Below, piece after piece: positions 50,838-62,510 of a stretch of DNA of 64,000 bases. Under the pieces are notes generated by a model. It searched no databases, was not told where the DNA came from, and saw only the letters and a list, made by a program, of their open reading frames with translations. Made by a program: the position numbers and the translations under genes. Location of the stretch: the NCBI GenBank assembly GCA_013399115.1, contig VXAA01001416.1, positions 296,016-360,015 on the forward strand, given 5' to 3'. Within the stretch, counting starts at the first letter, position 1. Each line of letters begins with the position of its first letter. The stretch is from Anseranas semipalmata (taxonomy: Eukaryota; Chordata; Aves; Anseriformes; Anseranatidae).

Positions 50838-53470
50838 CACAAGACTTCTGCTGGATTGTCTACCTTTTCTTCCACTCTAAGGTCTTAACCATAGCTGACT
50901 CAACATTCATCGGACTCAGCTATGTGCTGCCAGGTGTCAATTGTTCCCTAGTACCAGTAATTCTTTCAGGTTTTATTCTGAATCAGAATCACTGTTTCAA
51001 GATCAGAAATCTTTCCATCACAGCTTTGAAACATGACTGAAAAATATTCTGGGTGCACTTGAACACCACTGCAAAAACAGGAGTCTTACACCCTTTGGGA
51101 AAATGGTGGATAAAGGAAACAAAACCTCAGACAGCTTATTTATCCCTCTAATAAAATTCAGTTAAGTCAAACTCCCATCACAGAGGATCATCTCTGTAAC
51201 CTACATTAATCAAAGTCTACTTATTAAAAAATATTTACAACTGCAGTTCAACCAGTTTTTCTTTCATTATGAATTTTTGATCTTAATATACTTTTTAGCA
51301 ACAGATACCCACATTAACATTTTTGTTTAAAAAAAAAAAAAGAAAGAAAACAGTAAGAAAACCAAAAATCTGTGTTGAATCACAGGAAGCTGGAATATTC
51401 CCCCTACCTGCAACAGACGCACTGTACCATGCAGCACGTTCACTAACGCAGCTGCTCAGTTTATCAGGCAAATCTCAAATCAGCAAAAGTGAAAAACGCT
51501 GCTACAATTCAATTTCCAGTTGATGCAGCGCTGTTCTATCTGACCCAGTGTTTCAGAGCATCAGATAATAAACCAAAACCATAGCACAAAATCTCTTTAT
51601 TAGTCTAGTAAAAAGGAGTTGTAAATTAGTATGCCTTAGGGACAGATAAAACCATAGCACTGCAAATAAAAACAGCAAGGAAAGGCAGGTGGGTGCGATC
51701 AGCTGAACAGGTTTGCTTTCAATTTTCCAAGACTGGACAGGCTCCCAGTTTTACAGAACTTAGGTTAAAAAAGAAGAAAAAAAAAGTATAGGAAGTTGGA
51801 GACAACGTGTCATATTTTAAGGATACATTGTGTAGTAAATTAACAAAATCAGATTACCTATTAGTATTGAAACACATAAAAATCTCATTTTTGATAGCTT
51901 GAGAACCCCCTCCAGAACACTTGTTTCTGATGTGTCACCATCTCAGCGGATACAGAGACAGATGTCCTTTGTAAATCATCAGGTAGATTCTAACACTTCA
52001 TATTGCGTGGTACTTGTCATATGAGAATACCAAAATTCTCCAGTTACTGATTGCACAGCAGCATGTGCTCCCCCTGAGGTAGGCATTTGCTACAAACCCA
52101 CTTCAAGACTGATGCTTCCCCCAGTACTGTTTTGCTGCATGCCAAGTGTACACTGGCTATTATTTGAGTGCTAGAAAACATCTCTTCCACAAAAATATGT
52201 TGTATTACGAGCTACCAAAACATCAGTTTAATATACTTTCTGTCTCACATGTCCTGTTTTGGGGTACTGTGTACAGCAAGAGTAATGCAGCAAGCCTGTA
52301 CTTAGGATCACTGTGCCTGTGGGGACAGAGTATCTGTTGATTTGCCAACACATTGCCACATATAGATTCACACAATCCACCACAGAATTTCTTATCTTTC
52401 CTTCACTGATCCACATCTGTTCTCCTAAAGAATTATTGAACGGTGGATTTCTGCTGGACATGCAAGGCTGGAATCATCTCTCCCGAGAGCCTGACCTCCT
52501 GCTTTACTTATCAAAAGACAAAGCACTAACCCAGCTGAAATAAATATCTCCTTACAAATAGTAGAGTTCATATATTGGTACACAATTTTTAATATACCAA
52601 AGCTTAAAAATATAGGAATATAAGGCTATCCCTGCTAGGTCAGAGTTGCACTCTAGTTCAAACATCACAAGACTTCGTGAATACCATCTCTGTATTCATT
52701 TTACCCACCATCTCCGTGATTTTGGAATCTTGATCATACCAACTCTCATCCTTATCTCCCAGCTGAAAAGGAGCTGCCCTTTTTCCAGCCTTGCCTCTTC
52801 CTCATAAGGTGACTGCTCTCTTGCATTAATCATTTTGGTGCCCATGCACATACATATGATGAAAACCACTCCCTGTATAGAGGGATAAACAATGCATGAG
52901 TTTCCTCAATAGATCTTGACTGAGACAACTTCAGTGCTTAGTAAAGCTAGAGATGAATTCCCCTAAACCTAGCCTTGACCCTGTGACAGCATTGTATCAT
53001 CCATTTACCACTTAAGGCACAACAAGCAGTAGACTCGATTGCACCACAGGTCAGAAGAACCACCTTTGCCTGTGTTTTCATCAGGAGAAATTTAAAACTA
53101 TCTTATGACACAGGCCCTCTGGTTTTTCCTTTATTCACCATACAACTTTTAGTTAGTCCTCCACATCATCACCATTCTGACTAATAATTTCCCATTTAAC
53201 AATAAACATTTTTCAAAAAATAAATTGCATTCACTGCACCTCCCTTGTTCAGAATTTGCTTGGGAAAAAAAAAAAAAGACACCAGGTCAGTCTGACGCAA
53301 ACTACATTCTAATAAACACTTGTTGCTTTCTAATCCCTTGTTGTTTATGAAGATCTCTCCAATTGTTCTTTCAAAACTCTGAAAATACTGCACATCGTGC
53401 AGCTCACATTAGCGAAATGCATTAGCACGTGCTCCCTGTTGCCCTGAGACTCAGAGGTGCTCACTCAGCA
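50838..53470. other. AT-rich sequence, no gene seen
   Basis: The stretch near 52610-52850 has words reminiscent of an old repeat (ctatccctgctaggtcagag; ccagccttgcctcttcctca), but I cannot assign a family. Confidence 0.4.
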
Positions 53471-53645
53471 TTAGGCCAGCGCGCAGCGGGATGGGGCTGC
53501 TATGTCCGCAGTACCTGAGGTAAAGCCAGGCGGTTGGATCGGCAAGTACAGGGGTGGGCACAGGCTCACCACGGTGCCGGGCACCTCTGGAGCTCTTTGC
53601 TCCACGCAGACACAGGCCAAAGCCCAGCAGCCATGTTTTACAAGG
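53471..53645. other. GC/CpG-rich block of unknown nature
   Basis: GC-rich, with CpG sites ('ggccagcgcgcagcgggatg', 'cacggtgccgggcacctctg'). Both strands have open frames of about 110 codons (53451-53774 minus, 53554-53895 plus), so neither is preferred. Not recognised. Confidence 0.35.
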
Positions 53646-54499
53646 AGCTCTCGCAGTCCCAATAGAGAGGAAGCAGAAGAGCACCAGAGAACATACACCC
53701 TCTTCCACTAATACCACCTCAATCCTAACCTTAAGCATTTTCTTCACAAGTAGATTTCTTCCATCAAGAACCACAAGAACAAATAACCTTGAGTTGTTGA
53801 GAATTATATTGTTTGATGTTACTAGTATATATTATTTGGTGAATTTGGGAGGAAAAGTTTTTTTTTTCCCCCCCATAAATGGTAATAATCTCTAAAATTT
53901 GGGCAAATCGGAACTTCTGGCTTCCTTTATAAAAAGGAGTTCCTCATTTTAAATGCTATGATTATGGATCTGTCACCAAACAGTTTCATATAAGACTCCT
54001 CCATAGTACATTTAGTTACAGCTTCAGAGATTTTTTTTTTCTCCAGTTCTGTTCATTTAATTCTCGAACATTTAAGTCACTTTAAGTTGTAGTAGTGTGT
54101 TGTGAAGACCAAAAGTTCATTTTAAGGCCCTTGAACCAAATCTGGTGTTTCTGAGAATGGCCCCCAGTAAGACCCCATTTCACATCATTTGCAGAAAACA
54201 TTCTCACCATACACTCATTTGTGTGTATGAGGAGCTCTAATGCAAAGAGAAGATTTACTGGTGTTAGGAAGGGCAGTTTTGCAAGGAGACTATGCTAGCA
54301 CAGGCTTCATTGTTTAATCATGTGTTTCCTGCTCTCTTTTTCCCCTCCTTCTTCTTCTTCTGTGAGATTTTCCCCATTCAATGTCCTAAAGGAATCAAAA
54401 GGGCAGTGGACATTTTGGAAGTGTTAAGTGATTCTGTGATTCTCAGAACTACCCTTAACTGAGAATCATTTCTAAACAATAGTGAGATTACCAACAGTT

Positions 54500-54522
54500 A
54501 AAAAAAAAAAAAAAAAAAAAAA
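54500..54522. repeat. Poly(A) tract
   Basis: 23 consecutive A, with no recognisable retroposed body next to it. Confidence 0.97.
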
Positions 54523-54926
54523 GGCTGACAATTTACAGGGCTGTAGTTTCCCTGTGCTTTAAATGGCAAAACTTTCAGACCTCTTAAGTACAGTACTACT
54601 GTGACACTGTAAGACAGTGACACATTCTGCATATTTCAAAACAGGGGGTTTTGCCCTTTATTGCCAGTACTCCTCCAAAAACGAGAGTTAAAAAATTCAG
54701 AAATTCTTGTCTTGCAGAGTTTGAATCTCAGCAAACCACCTTGCCTTTTTTTTTCTCCCCTCTGTGATTTGCTCATTGTTTTAAAGAACAAAAATCTATG
54801 CCTCTTTTCAAAATAACTGATCATTTGAACTGCCAATAAAAAAAGCCAAAATGATACTTCCTTTCAAGGCTGTAAACCAGAATGTTTCTTAACAGTACAG
54901 CTGCATTTTAATTAAAGTCACAAGTT

Positions 54927-54958
54927 TGTGTGTGTGTGTGTATACACATATGTATACA
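54927..54958. repeat. (TG)n / alternating purine-pyrimidine tract
   Basis: TG units run into TATACACATATGTATACA. The whole stretch alternates purine and pyrimidine, a Z-DNA-prone pattern. Confidence 0.9.
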
Positions 54959-55902
54959 TTTACACTTTGGGAATTTAAATTCTGATGAAGACACCATAAG
55001 TGACGGTGCTTACACAGTAGATCAGGGTATCCATCTCTCTAAGAATGTGTCTTCAGACTTCAAGAGCAGAACTAGTTTTGTTCTTCACCCTATAGCAATC
55101 TCTATTCTATAAGAAGCAGTCACTGAAAATTAAAGCAGCATAAGGACATATGCAAGTTTTTTGTGATATAAAGCAAGTCCACTAGAAATACATGGAAGCA
55201 TTATTTCAAACTAAGGCAAATATTTTCATTTTATTTGCATTTCAGATTACCTGTTATTCAGTATATTCTTGCTCACCAAAAACCCACCACCACCAATAAA
55301 AGGTTTTAGCATTTTATTATTTCCAAAGAGGTGCTTATTCTCACATGCTTTAGGACCTTTATTGCATAAATTTTCTTTTGCTTGCAGAAACAAGTTTCCT
55401 GTAAAGCCTTCTTGCCAATGGATCAAATTGTATAGTTTTTATTCAAGCAAAAGTCCCACTGAGAGTTTTACTTGATTAAGGACTGATTAAAGACTGCAAG
55501 CTAATACCCAAAAGCTAAAATTTTCAAAACGTGCAGGGAATTTAGCTACTCTTTTTCCATCAAATTTAATCAATGAACAGCTTTGAAAACCTCAGTCCAA
55601 TTGTATATTAAATTAAAATAGAAGGCCCAGCTACTGAGGCAGTTCATAACTGTACCTACAGATTTAAACAATACCAAGTAGATAAGGAACTGGCCTAAAG
55701 GCACAGGGCTTTCAGGAGTGTTTACTCATGTTCCTCGTTGAATTTGATCACAGAATTTCAATGGAGCAGAGTTCAGACAACATTTACTATGCTTTTACAA
55801 TAGTAGCTGATTTATAATGGGTGTCCCTTGCAGGTTATTTCTTCTAACTTGTCATTTCAATCTACTCCTTTTTTTGTTTTATAAGAATTTATGGGTTCAC
55901 AG

Positions 55903-55926
55903 ACATACATATGTACATATGTATGT
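55903..55926. repeat. Perfect 24-bp palindrome (ACAT/ATGT)
   Basis: From ACATACATATG to CATATGTATGT with GTAC at the centre (55913-55916), the sequence equals its own reverse complement without a loop. It is part of a (GTAT)n-like microsatellite and probably arose by its expansion. Confidence 0.8.
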
Positions 55927-56501
55927 ATGTCATTTATAGCTAGTTTACATACATGCATACACAGCTGGGTCCTGGCACCAGACATGTTTGCAGGTGTTTC
56001 TGACAGGCATACACGTGTAAAGCCACGGGAGGAACACGAGTGCTGCTTCTGTCCTGAGTAGTCCCCAGAGCAATGGAACTGACCTATAAAAAGCTGAGAG
56101 GTTGTTACACAATGCTCTATTAAAAGGAACACACCAGCAAACCTAAAGAAATGCTTCCTCATTTTATACTAAGCATAAGCAGTTCTTGGGACAATTATTT
56201 TCTCCCTTTCCAGATCCTGGATGAATGTCATTACTGTTAGATATTTTTAATTTTTTGATTGTGATTACAGCTGCCATCATATTTTTTTTTTTCCTTTTGG
56301 TAATCATCACCATGCAGAGAGACTGAATGAATCGGCTCTTTTACCTGAATATATTAATATCAGTCTCTAGAACAAATTTCTGAACCAAGTGCCCTTGAAG
56401 AAGGGAAGTAAAAGGGCTTAGTGACTAGATCACAAGTCTAAAGTCAAGCAACTCTGAAAAGCTTTCTATAAACTGTTTCCTATTTTTAAGCTCCAAGGCG
56501 T

Positions 56502-57236
56502 CAGCTTCAACTCAAGATTAGGAGAACTCATTGAGAGCAGCCCTGCAGAGAAGGACTTGGGGGTTCTGGTGGATGAAAAGCCCGACATGAGCCAGCAGCG
56601 TGGGCTGGCAGCCCAGAAGGTCAACTGCATCCTGGGCTGCATCAAAAAAGGAGTGGCCAGCAGGTCGAGGGAGGCGATTGTCCACCTCTGCTCTGCCCTA
56701 GTGAGGCCCCACTTGGAGTACTGCGTCCAGGTCTGAAACCTCCAGCACAAGAAGGATGCGGAGCTGTTAAAGCGGGTCCAGAGGAGGGCCACAAGGATGA
56801 TCAAGGGGCTGGAGCACCTCTCCTATGAAGAAAGGCTGAAAGAGTTGGGGATGTTCAGCCTACGGAAAAGAAGGCTCCGGGGTGACCTCATCGCAGCCTT
56901 TCAATACTTAAAGGGGTCTTATAAAAAGGATGGAGAAGGACTCTTTACTCAGGCAGATAATGCTAGGACAAGGGGGAATGGTTTTAAACTAAAAGAGGGG
57001 AGATTTAGATTAGAGGTTAGAAGGAAGTTTTTCACTCAGAGGGTGGTGAGGCACTGGAACAGGTTGCCCAGAGAGGTTGTGGATGCCGCATCCGTGGAGG
57101 TGTTCAAGACCAGGTTAGATGAGGCCCTCAGCAACCTGGTCTAGTGGTTGGCGTCCCTGCCTATGGCAGTGGGGTTGGAACAGGATGATCCTTGAGGTCC
57201 CTTCCAACCCAGGCCATTCTATCATTCTATGATTAC
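56502..57236 (+). mobile_element. CR1: CR1 LINE, 5'-truncated, well preserved, with 3' tail
   Basis: The plus strand encodes the C-terminal part of CR1 ORF2: [14 protein letters not shown], then [12 protein letters not shown], a TGA at 56734-56736 in place of the usual Trp, then [40 protein letters not shown] and [20 protein letters not shown], ending in a TAG near 57142. The 3' untranslated region 'ccttgaggtcccttccaacc' and the terminal tail CCATTCTATCATTCTATGATT follow. In this part only the TGA breaks the frame, so this is one of the less decayed copies in the window. The reverse transcriptase and endonuclease are missing, so it cannot move by itself. Confidence 0.96.
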
Positions 57237-59248
57237 AAATCCCAGCTCACTTGTGCACAATTCTAAACAAGAGTTTTTTCAGTGACTGAAGTTGGTTTTG
57301 GTTAGTTGTTCCATAGCTACTTAAGAGGCTACACCCTGAACTGTGACCAAAAATCTCTGAATATAGCCTGGGATACAGGCACAGAGACAGAAGTGTCATT
57401 CACCAGTGTATATCCTACCATATAGCTTCACACAGATTCACAGATTGCTTTCAGAGTGGCATAGACCTGTTCACCATTTAAAGATACTGCTGCCTTCAGC
57501 CAGGTAAAGGAGAATCCCCAGAAGCGGCTTGAGGTAACATCCATGCACAGTTGTACCAACAGTGCAGGAAGCACAGAAACACCATGACAAATACCTCCAT
57601 ACAATCTTCTTTTAAAAATATTTCAAAAATGAGCTTGGCTACTAAAATTATGGATTTTTCAATGAAGTGTGTTTTTTCTTTCTTTTTTTTTTTAAACAGT
57701 GGTTTTAATTTCTTTCAGATGCACATTGATTCCAGTACTTTTTATATTAGCAATTCAGTTCCAATATACACTTCTTTCAACCTTGGTGAGGATGAGTTGA
57801 AATATCTGTACATCTAATCCCACGCAAGTCAGTGATTAAAAAAGTTTTGCTTTTGTCCATCTCTGCCCATTTATAAAGGAATTTGTATGTATAAATCAGG
57901 AAGGACCTTCTCCATCATCCTTTTTTTTCCTTTACCAATTGTACCACTATTAAAGAGGAATGACGGTGGCTTCTTTTTGCACAAAGTTTATACAGATATT
58001 CAGTCATAAAACTTGCATATTGTGTAGGGCTCAACATAAGCTTAAAAAGCAAGATCCTCTGAGTTTAAGAATAACAATTCAACAAAGCAGACTGTCCCCT
58101 ACACTTCTGGGGAAAACAAACAAACAAAAAACAAAACAACAAAAAACAAACAAAAACAACAACAACAAAAAAAAACAAACATCACATTTCTTTGTGCCAC
58201 ATACCCCCTTCACTCTCTGAAGTCTTTACTAAGTTCACCCCTTATTGCAGCCTGTGGAGTCAAAAATATTAAGCAGCTCATAACACTGGAAGTCTCTTAC
58301 TGATGTAAAAAACAGCCTCTCATCTATAAATAATCCACCAATATCTTATCTATGAAACAGCTTTACTGTACGAGACACATTAAAACAATGATTTATTAGT
58401 GGATGGACTTTTCTGCTTGATTATATGCACAATTAAAAATCTTGACTGCAAGCCACTTCTGGCTACCTGGAAGCCATTTTTTTTCTGCTCCCCATGAACT
58501 GCCATCAAAGATAAGCTCAAAATTCCTCCACTAAAGCTCTACCGTTAAGTTTTTAGTGTTTCCTTTTTGCAATGCGTGTATTCTAATGCACATATCCCCT
58601 TTGTGTTTTTAAGTAAACAACAGACAACAAGTGAAATCAAACTCTCCCAACTCTGGAACTTGATAACATCCCACCGATTCACTGTTTCTCCTGAACTGCT
58701 CCCCCCCTCCAAGCAAAACAAATATCCCCTTAATAAAATAATTTCTCTAGACTCGCCTGGCATGAGAGCATCCATTACTCTACATGCTACTACCCAAATC
58801 CTAAAGCACTTAGAAAACAATTCTTTCCAAGAGGATATTTCAGTTGCGTTTGTGCTTGTGATGTTCCCGTTAATAGCAAAGCATTCCTGAAAGTTTTATG
58901 AACATTTAATAGCAGGAAAAGGTTATTTGGTCCTAGGCATTTTAGAAAGTCTGTGTGTGACAGGGAGGTGCAAAAGCAGATTATCAATGAGAAATTAGCT
59001 AGTGAGAGACTCAAGTCTTTTCACGTATCTGACATTTTTCCCATTTGGGCTCAAGGATATAAGACACTATCTATGTGGACAATAGAGGACTTATACATGG
59101 TGGACTTGTAAAAGAAAAAAAAAAAAAAAACTGTTGACAGTGACTTTTTTTTTTCCAAACCAAAAGGGGACAAGTTAACAATCATCACAGCTGATACAAA
59201 AACATACAAGGTAAATCTTGTAAGTTCAAAGTAGGTAAGAAATCTTAC
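57237..59248. other. AT-rich sequence, no gene seen
   Basis: Apart from the CAAA tract at 58112 nothing is recognisable. Confidence 0.45.
58112..58180. repeat. (CAAA)n/(CAA)n simple repeat
   Basis: About 70 bases of imperfect CAAA and CAA units. Confidence 0.95.
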
Positions 59249-59289
59249 CTTGGCTTCAATGTTTCCCAAACTCTCTTTTAACAGTATCT
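59249..59289 (-). CDS. Candidate micro-exon, gene unknown
   Basis: On the minus strand a near-consensus donor GCCAAG/gtaaga marks 59249. An acceptor 'ccattttttag' downstream of a long T run ends at 59290. One frame is open, ILLKESLGNIEAK. If the acceptor is instead two bases further in, the exon is 39 bp and phase 0-0 and would join in frame to the candidate at 59651-59705. The length is below what can be identified. Confidence 0.25.
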
Positions 59290-59326
59290 CTAAAAAATGG
59301 TTTTTGCAGGTACAAATGCATTAAAG

Positions 59327-59343
59327 AAAAAAAAAAAAAAAAA
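59327..59343. repeat. Poly(A) tract (poly(T) on minus strand)
   Basis: 17 A. It could serve as the pyrimidine tract of the candidate acceptor at 59290. A second run of 16 A is at 59115-59130. Confidence 0.95.
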
Positions 59344-59650
59344 GTGGGTGGTTTTCATGCACCGGGGGAAAAAATTTCAAATTAAGTTATGAACACTTCA
59401 GTTCAAGCACACCAGGAAAGCAGTATGTGAGCGACATTATGAAATTTTAGCACACAGATTTTCTTTCACATTTGAAGCTGATCAAAGCTAAATGTACAAA
59501 GCTATACATAGCTAAGTGGCAAAAGATTAAATAAGGTCCAGAACAAAAGGAAACACTATTTTCCTGAAATGCTTTGTCTGAGCAGAACATTATTTCATTA
59601 AGCCTGATTCCATCTCCTAGTTCAATCACATCATTGCCAGAGGAACTCAC

Positions 59651-59705
59651 CAAAGCTGCGCCTTCAGAGCACACTGAAGAGACTGATGCCGTCATTACAG
59701 CTTGG
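59651..59705 (-). CDS. Candidate 55-bp exon with ATG, gene unknown
   Basis: On the minus strand the acceptor 'cagatgcctgatttgcag' ends at 59706 and the donor GCTTTG/gtgagt is near-consensus. One frame is open, QAVMTASVSSVCSEGAAL, with an internal ATG that could be a start codon if the upstream exon is untranslated. The exit is phase 0. No family recognised. Confidence 0.28.
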
Positions 59706-60243
59706 CTGCAAATCAGGCATCTGAGACAACCTTATGATTAGGTATAAGGGAATGATGAGGAAAGACAGCTAATATATCCATATTTTAATATGTATCTGTG
59801 GTACCTAATGATAACAACATGTTGATTTGAACAGCTACTCACTTCAATCTTCTAATTTACTGGCTGATGGAAGAACTAATTTATTTTAGGTAAAATTCAC
59901 AGGAAAGTTAAAGACAACATCTTGAGAAGTATTCTATAAAAAGATACTTTCAAATGATTGACACTGCTGCAGCTATCTGTAAAGCATTTCAAACAATCAT
60001 CAATTTTGTTGATATAAGCGCAATTCATAAATAAACGCTGCTCCACTGAACACTCTGCTTACAGCATATTCTATGCGACTAAGAATAAAAAACTTCTTGC
60101 TACGGTAAAAAAAATAACAAATGTTGCTTTGGAAAACTAGATTTTTTTTCCTATAGTTGCCTGGTTAATTAAAACCAGGAATTGATGAATTCAAACCGAA
60201 TAAAGTCAATGCATTTTCATAGAAAGTGAAGATCAGTAGTGAT

Positions 60244-60267
60244 TTTTATTATTATTATTATTTTTTT
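60244..60267. repeat. (ATT)n microsatellite
   Basis: Five or so ATT units flanked by T. A similar run is at 60681-60699. Confidence 0.9.
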
Positions 60268-60758
60268 ACCACAGAATATGAAAGCTAAGGCCTCCAATAT
60301 TTTATGGGGAAAAAAAATACAAACTTAAGTAGATGTGGCAGATTTTTAATTTTGTTTTTGAGGAGATTTTCATTTTTAAAGATGAGCCACTCTTGGCTCT
60401 TCACATCCCTCCACATAGATTTTGTCATAGTGAGGGAGAGGGAAAGACTATGCAAATTGTGGGATCATCGGTTCCAATCCAAAATATGGCAATTCCAAAG
60501 TTCAAAAGATCACACCTCCACAGCAGCTTGCTTGGAGCAGCACTACTGCCAACAGAAAACTAAGAGTACGAGAGATTGATTACACTTGTAGAAAGAGAAG
60601 AAAACTTTCAGCAGTTTTAGGACTAGACCTCAAAAATAACATTCCAGAAATTTACAGAAATATCTGGAATGAAAAGAAGGTTTTATTATTATTATTATTG
60701 AATCTCTAGAGTGGAACTCTACTGTTTTGAATTTTAAGTGAGGAATTTTAGCACATAC

Positions 60759-60855
60759 CTCTAAATAAGCGAGAGCACCAGGAGCACCAGGTGTACGCTC
60801 TAGGAAGAGGAGATCACACATTTCGTCGAAAACTTGAGTTTTCAAGTGAGCTTGC
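60759..60855 (-). CDS. Candidate exon next to CpG block, gene unknown
   Basis: On the minus strand TTTAGAG/gtatgt is a good donor at 60759. Upstream one frame is open, HLKTQVFDEMCDLLFLERTP followed by GAPGALAYLE, with an in-frame ATG (MCDLLFLE). Just before it, 'ccaccactgcaag' is a possible but weak acceptor. Alternatively this is the first exon, transcribed from the CpG-rich block at 60.88 kb, and then partly 5' UTR. The 5' edge is therefore uncertain. The frame ends in phase 0 and does not join the candidate at 59651 in phase unless the latter starts translation itself. Confidence 0.28.
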
Positions 60856-60869
60856 AGTGGTGGCTTTTA

Positions 60870-61335
60870 ACCTACGCCCACCGTACAACATGGCGTCGGG
60901 CACAGGCGTTGGGGGGGGCGCTGCGCTGTGAGGAGAGGCCGCAGCTGCCCCATGCCACACACAACGCTGCAGGCCACAGCTGAGCCCATCAGCTTGTTTG
61001 GTGGTGCCTCAGGGAAAACCTGTCAGGAAAGGGTAAAGAACCCTGTGGGGCTTTGAGGAAAAAAGTGGGAGAAGCAGCCCTGCAGACACCAGGCCTGAAG
61101 GAGGGGGGGAGGTGCTGCAGAGCAGGGACTGCTCGGAGGCTCATGGAGAGGACTGTGGCAGAGCAAGGGAGGAGTGTGAGGAGGAAGGGGCAGCCGAGTT
61201 GCACCATTACAAACTGACCACAGACCCCCGTTCCCCATGCCCCTGTGCCCTTTGGGGCGAGGGGTGGGAGGTTGAGGAGCTGGGAATGAAGGAGGGAACG
61301 AGCCTAGCAGCCAGCCAAGGCCAACCAGCCACAGA
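60870..61335. other. GC-rich block with a CpG-dense edge
   Basis: CpG sites are dense at 60870-60950 ('aacatggcgtcgggcacagg', a run of eight G, 'gcgctgcgctgtgaggagag') and thin out towards 61335, where the sequence is GC-rich but CpG-poor. It could be a small promoter island. On the plus strand an ATG at 60890 in good Kozak context opens a 13-codon frame that ends just after the G run, whose length may be unreliable. On the minus strand it would lie directly upstream of the candidate exon at 60759. Confidence 0.4.
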
Positions 61336-62510
61336 CAGGCTTCTCTTGTTGCTTCAAGTCAAGATGAACCTGAGATCCATAGAAAGCAAAAAGCTAGCAT
61401 TTAACCTCTCTTCTGCCAAGATCAACACTGGGAGACCTTGCTGCCCACACAGATGTGTTACCTAAAATAACCTTACCAGTCCACTGCTCTGTGGCATGAC
61501 TAATTTAGACGTCCATTTTACGTATTGGTTGAAAACATTGCTGCTGTTCCAACAGCAATGCTTCAGAATAGCCTTGCTTCTTTTACAGAAGCATATATTC
61601 AGACTTGACAGGAAGGCTATAATATTGTGTTATCTAGGAATAAATAAAAGCATGAAATAATCCTCATGAACAAACTTCATTTTAAAATATGTACTATGTC
61701 TTTTAAGCACTTTAAAAATGGAAATTTAATCAACACTCAAAATAATGTGCTGTGACTCTGCAGGAGGCTCTAAGTAAAATAAATAGAAAATACAAAATAC
61801 TGGTTTATTTTAAAAACTTAACCTTTTCATGTAGTGACTGAATGAAGCCATGTTAAGGGTACTGTACCAGTATCTCCTTTTGGTCAGTTTGCTTCCCGAA
61901 GGCCATTTAAGCAATATTTGGTATAAGATTATAGTTGTCATGCACATAACTATTCTTCAATGTGAATTTCAAAGCATTCAACACTTGTCTTGTATTACAG
62001 TTCAATAGTAGAACTCCCACCGATATCAGTATCAGTAGAATTAGGGCAGTTCTAGCCGAGGATTAAAATGTCTGTTCTTACTTAACCAAAAGTGAATTTT
62101 CTGTCATAGCAGTTGAAAGAAACATCTCTTCTTTTAAAAGACACTGTCTAACGTTATTAGCCCTGCTTTACTGCCAGTAAGAATGACCACCATCTGTCTC
62201 CCTTTTGAAATGCAGCACCAAGGTGGCACAAAATATAGGAAGGTCTCACCCAGCTGTAACAATTCTAAACGCACAGAGATGGAGGCAATCTCCAGGGCTG
62301 CCCATTTTGCATTGATTTTAACATGCACCAAAATCCATTGAGAATAGTTTGAAGGGAAAGTTACCGATCCTCAAAGTTAGGCCCATGATTAATTTCATTG
62401 TCAACAATTGCATTATAAGTATTTCTGTTAGCAAGAAATCATATCTAAAAGCTGGGTACATGCATAAGTCTTTGAAGACCTGGATACCCTCCAGGAGAGA
62501 CAAGTATTTT
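61336..62510. other. AT-rich sequence, no gene seen
   Basis: No recognised exon or repeat. Confidence 0.45.

Larger units (their letters stand above)
53646..56501. other. AT-rich sequence with simple repeats, no gene seen
   Basis: Contains poly(A) at 54500-54522, a (TG)n tract and a palindrome, each listed separately. Possible minus-strand donors near 55269 (TTTTTG/gtgagc) and 56345 (TTCAG/gtaaaa) were seen, but the enclosed frames are too short to call. Confidence 0.4.

Noticed and set aside
52610..52850. Words resembling an old amniote repeat (ctatccctgctaggtcagag)
   Set aside because: Too diverged to assign by eye; needs a profile search.
55269..55400. Minus-strand segment ending in a good donor (TTTTTG/gtgagc)
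   Set aside because: Acceptor ambiguous; the peptide is Asn/Lys-rich with a poly-Gly end from a GGT repeat.
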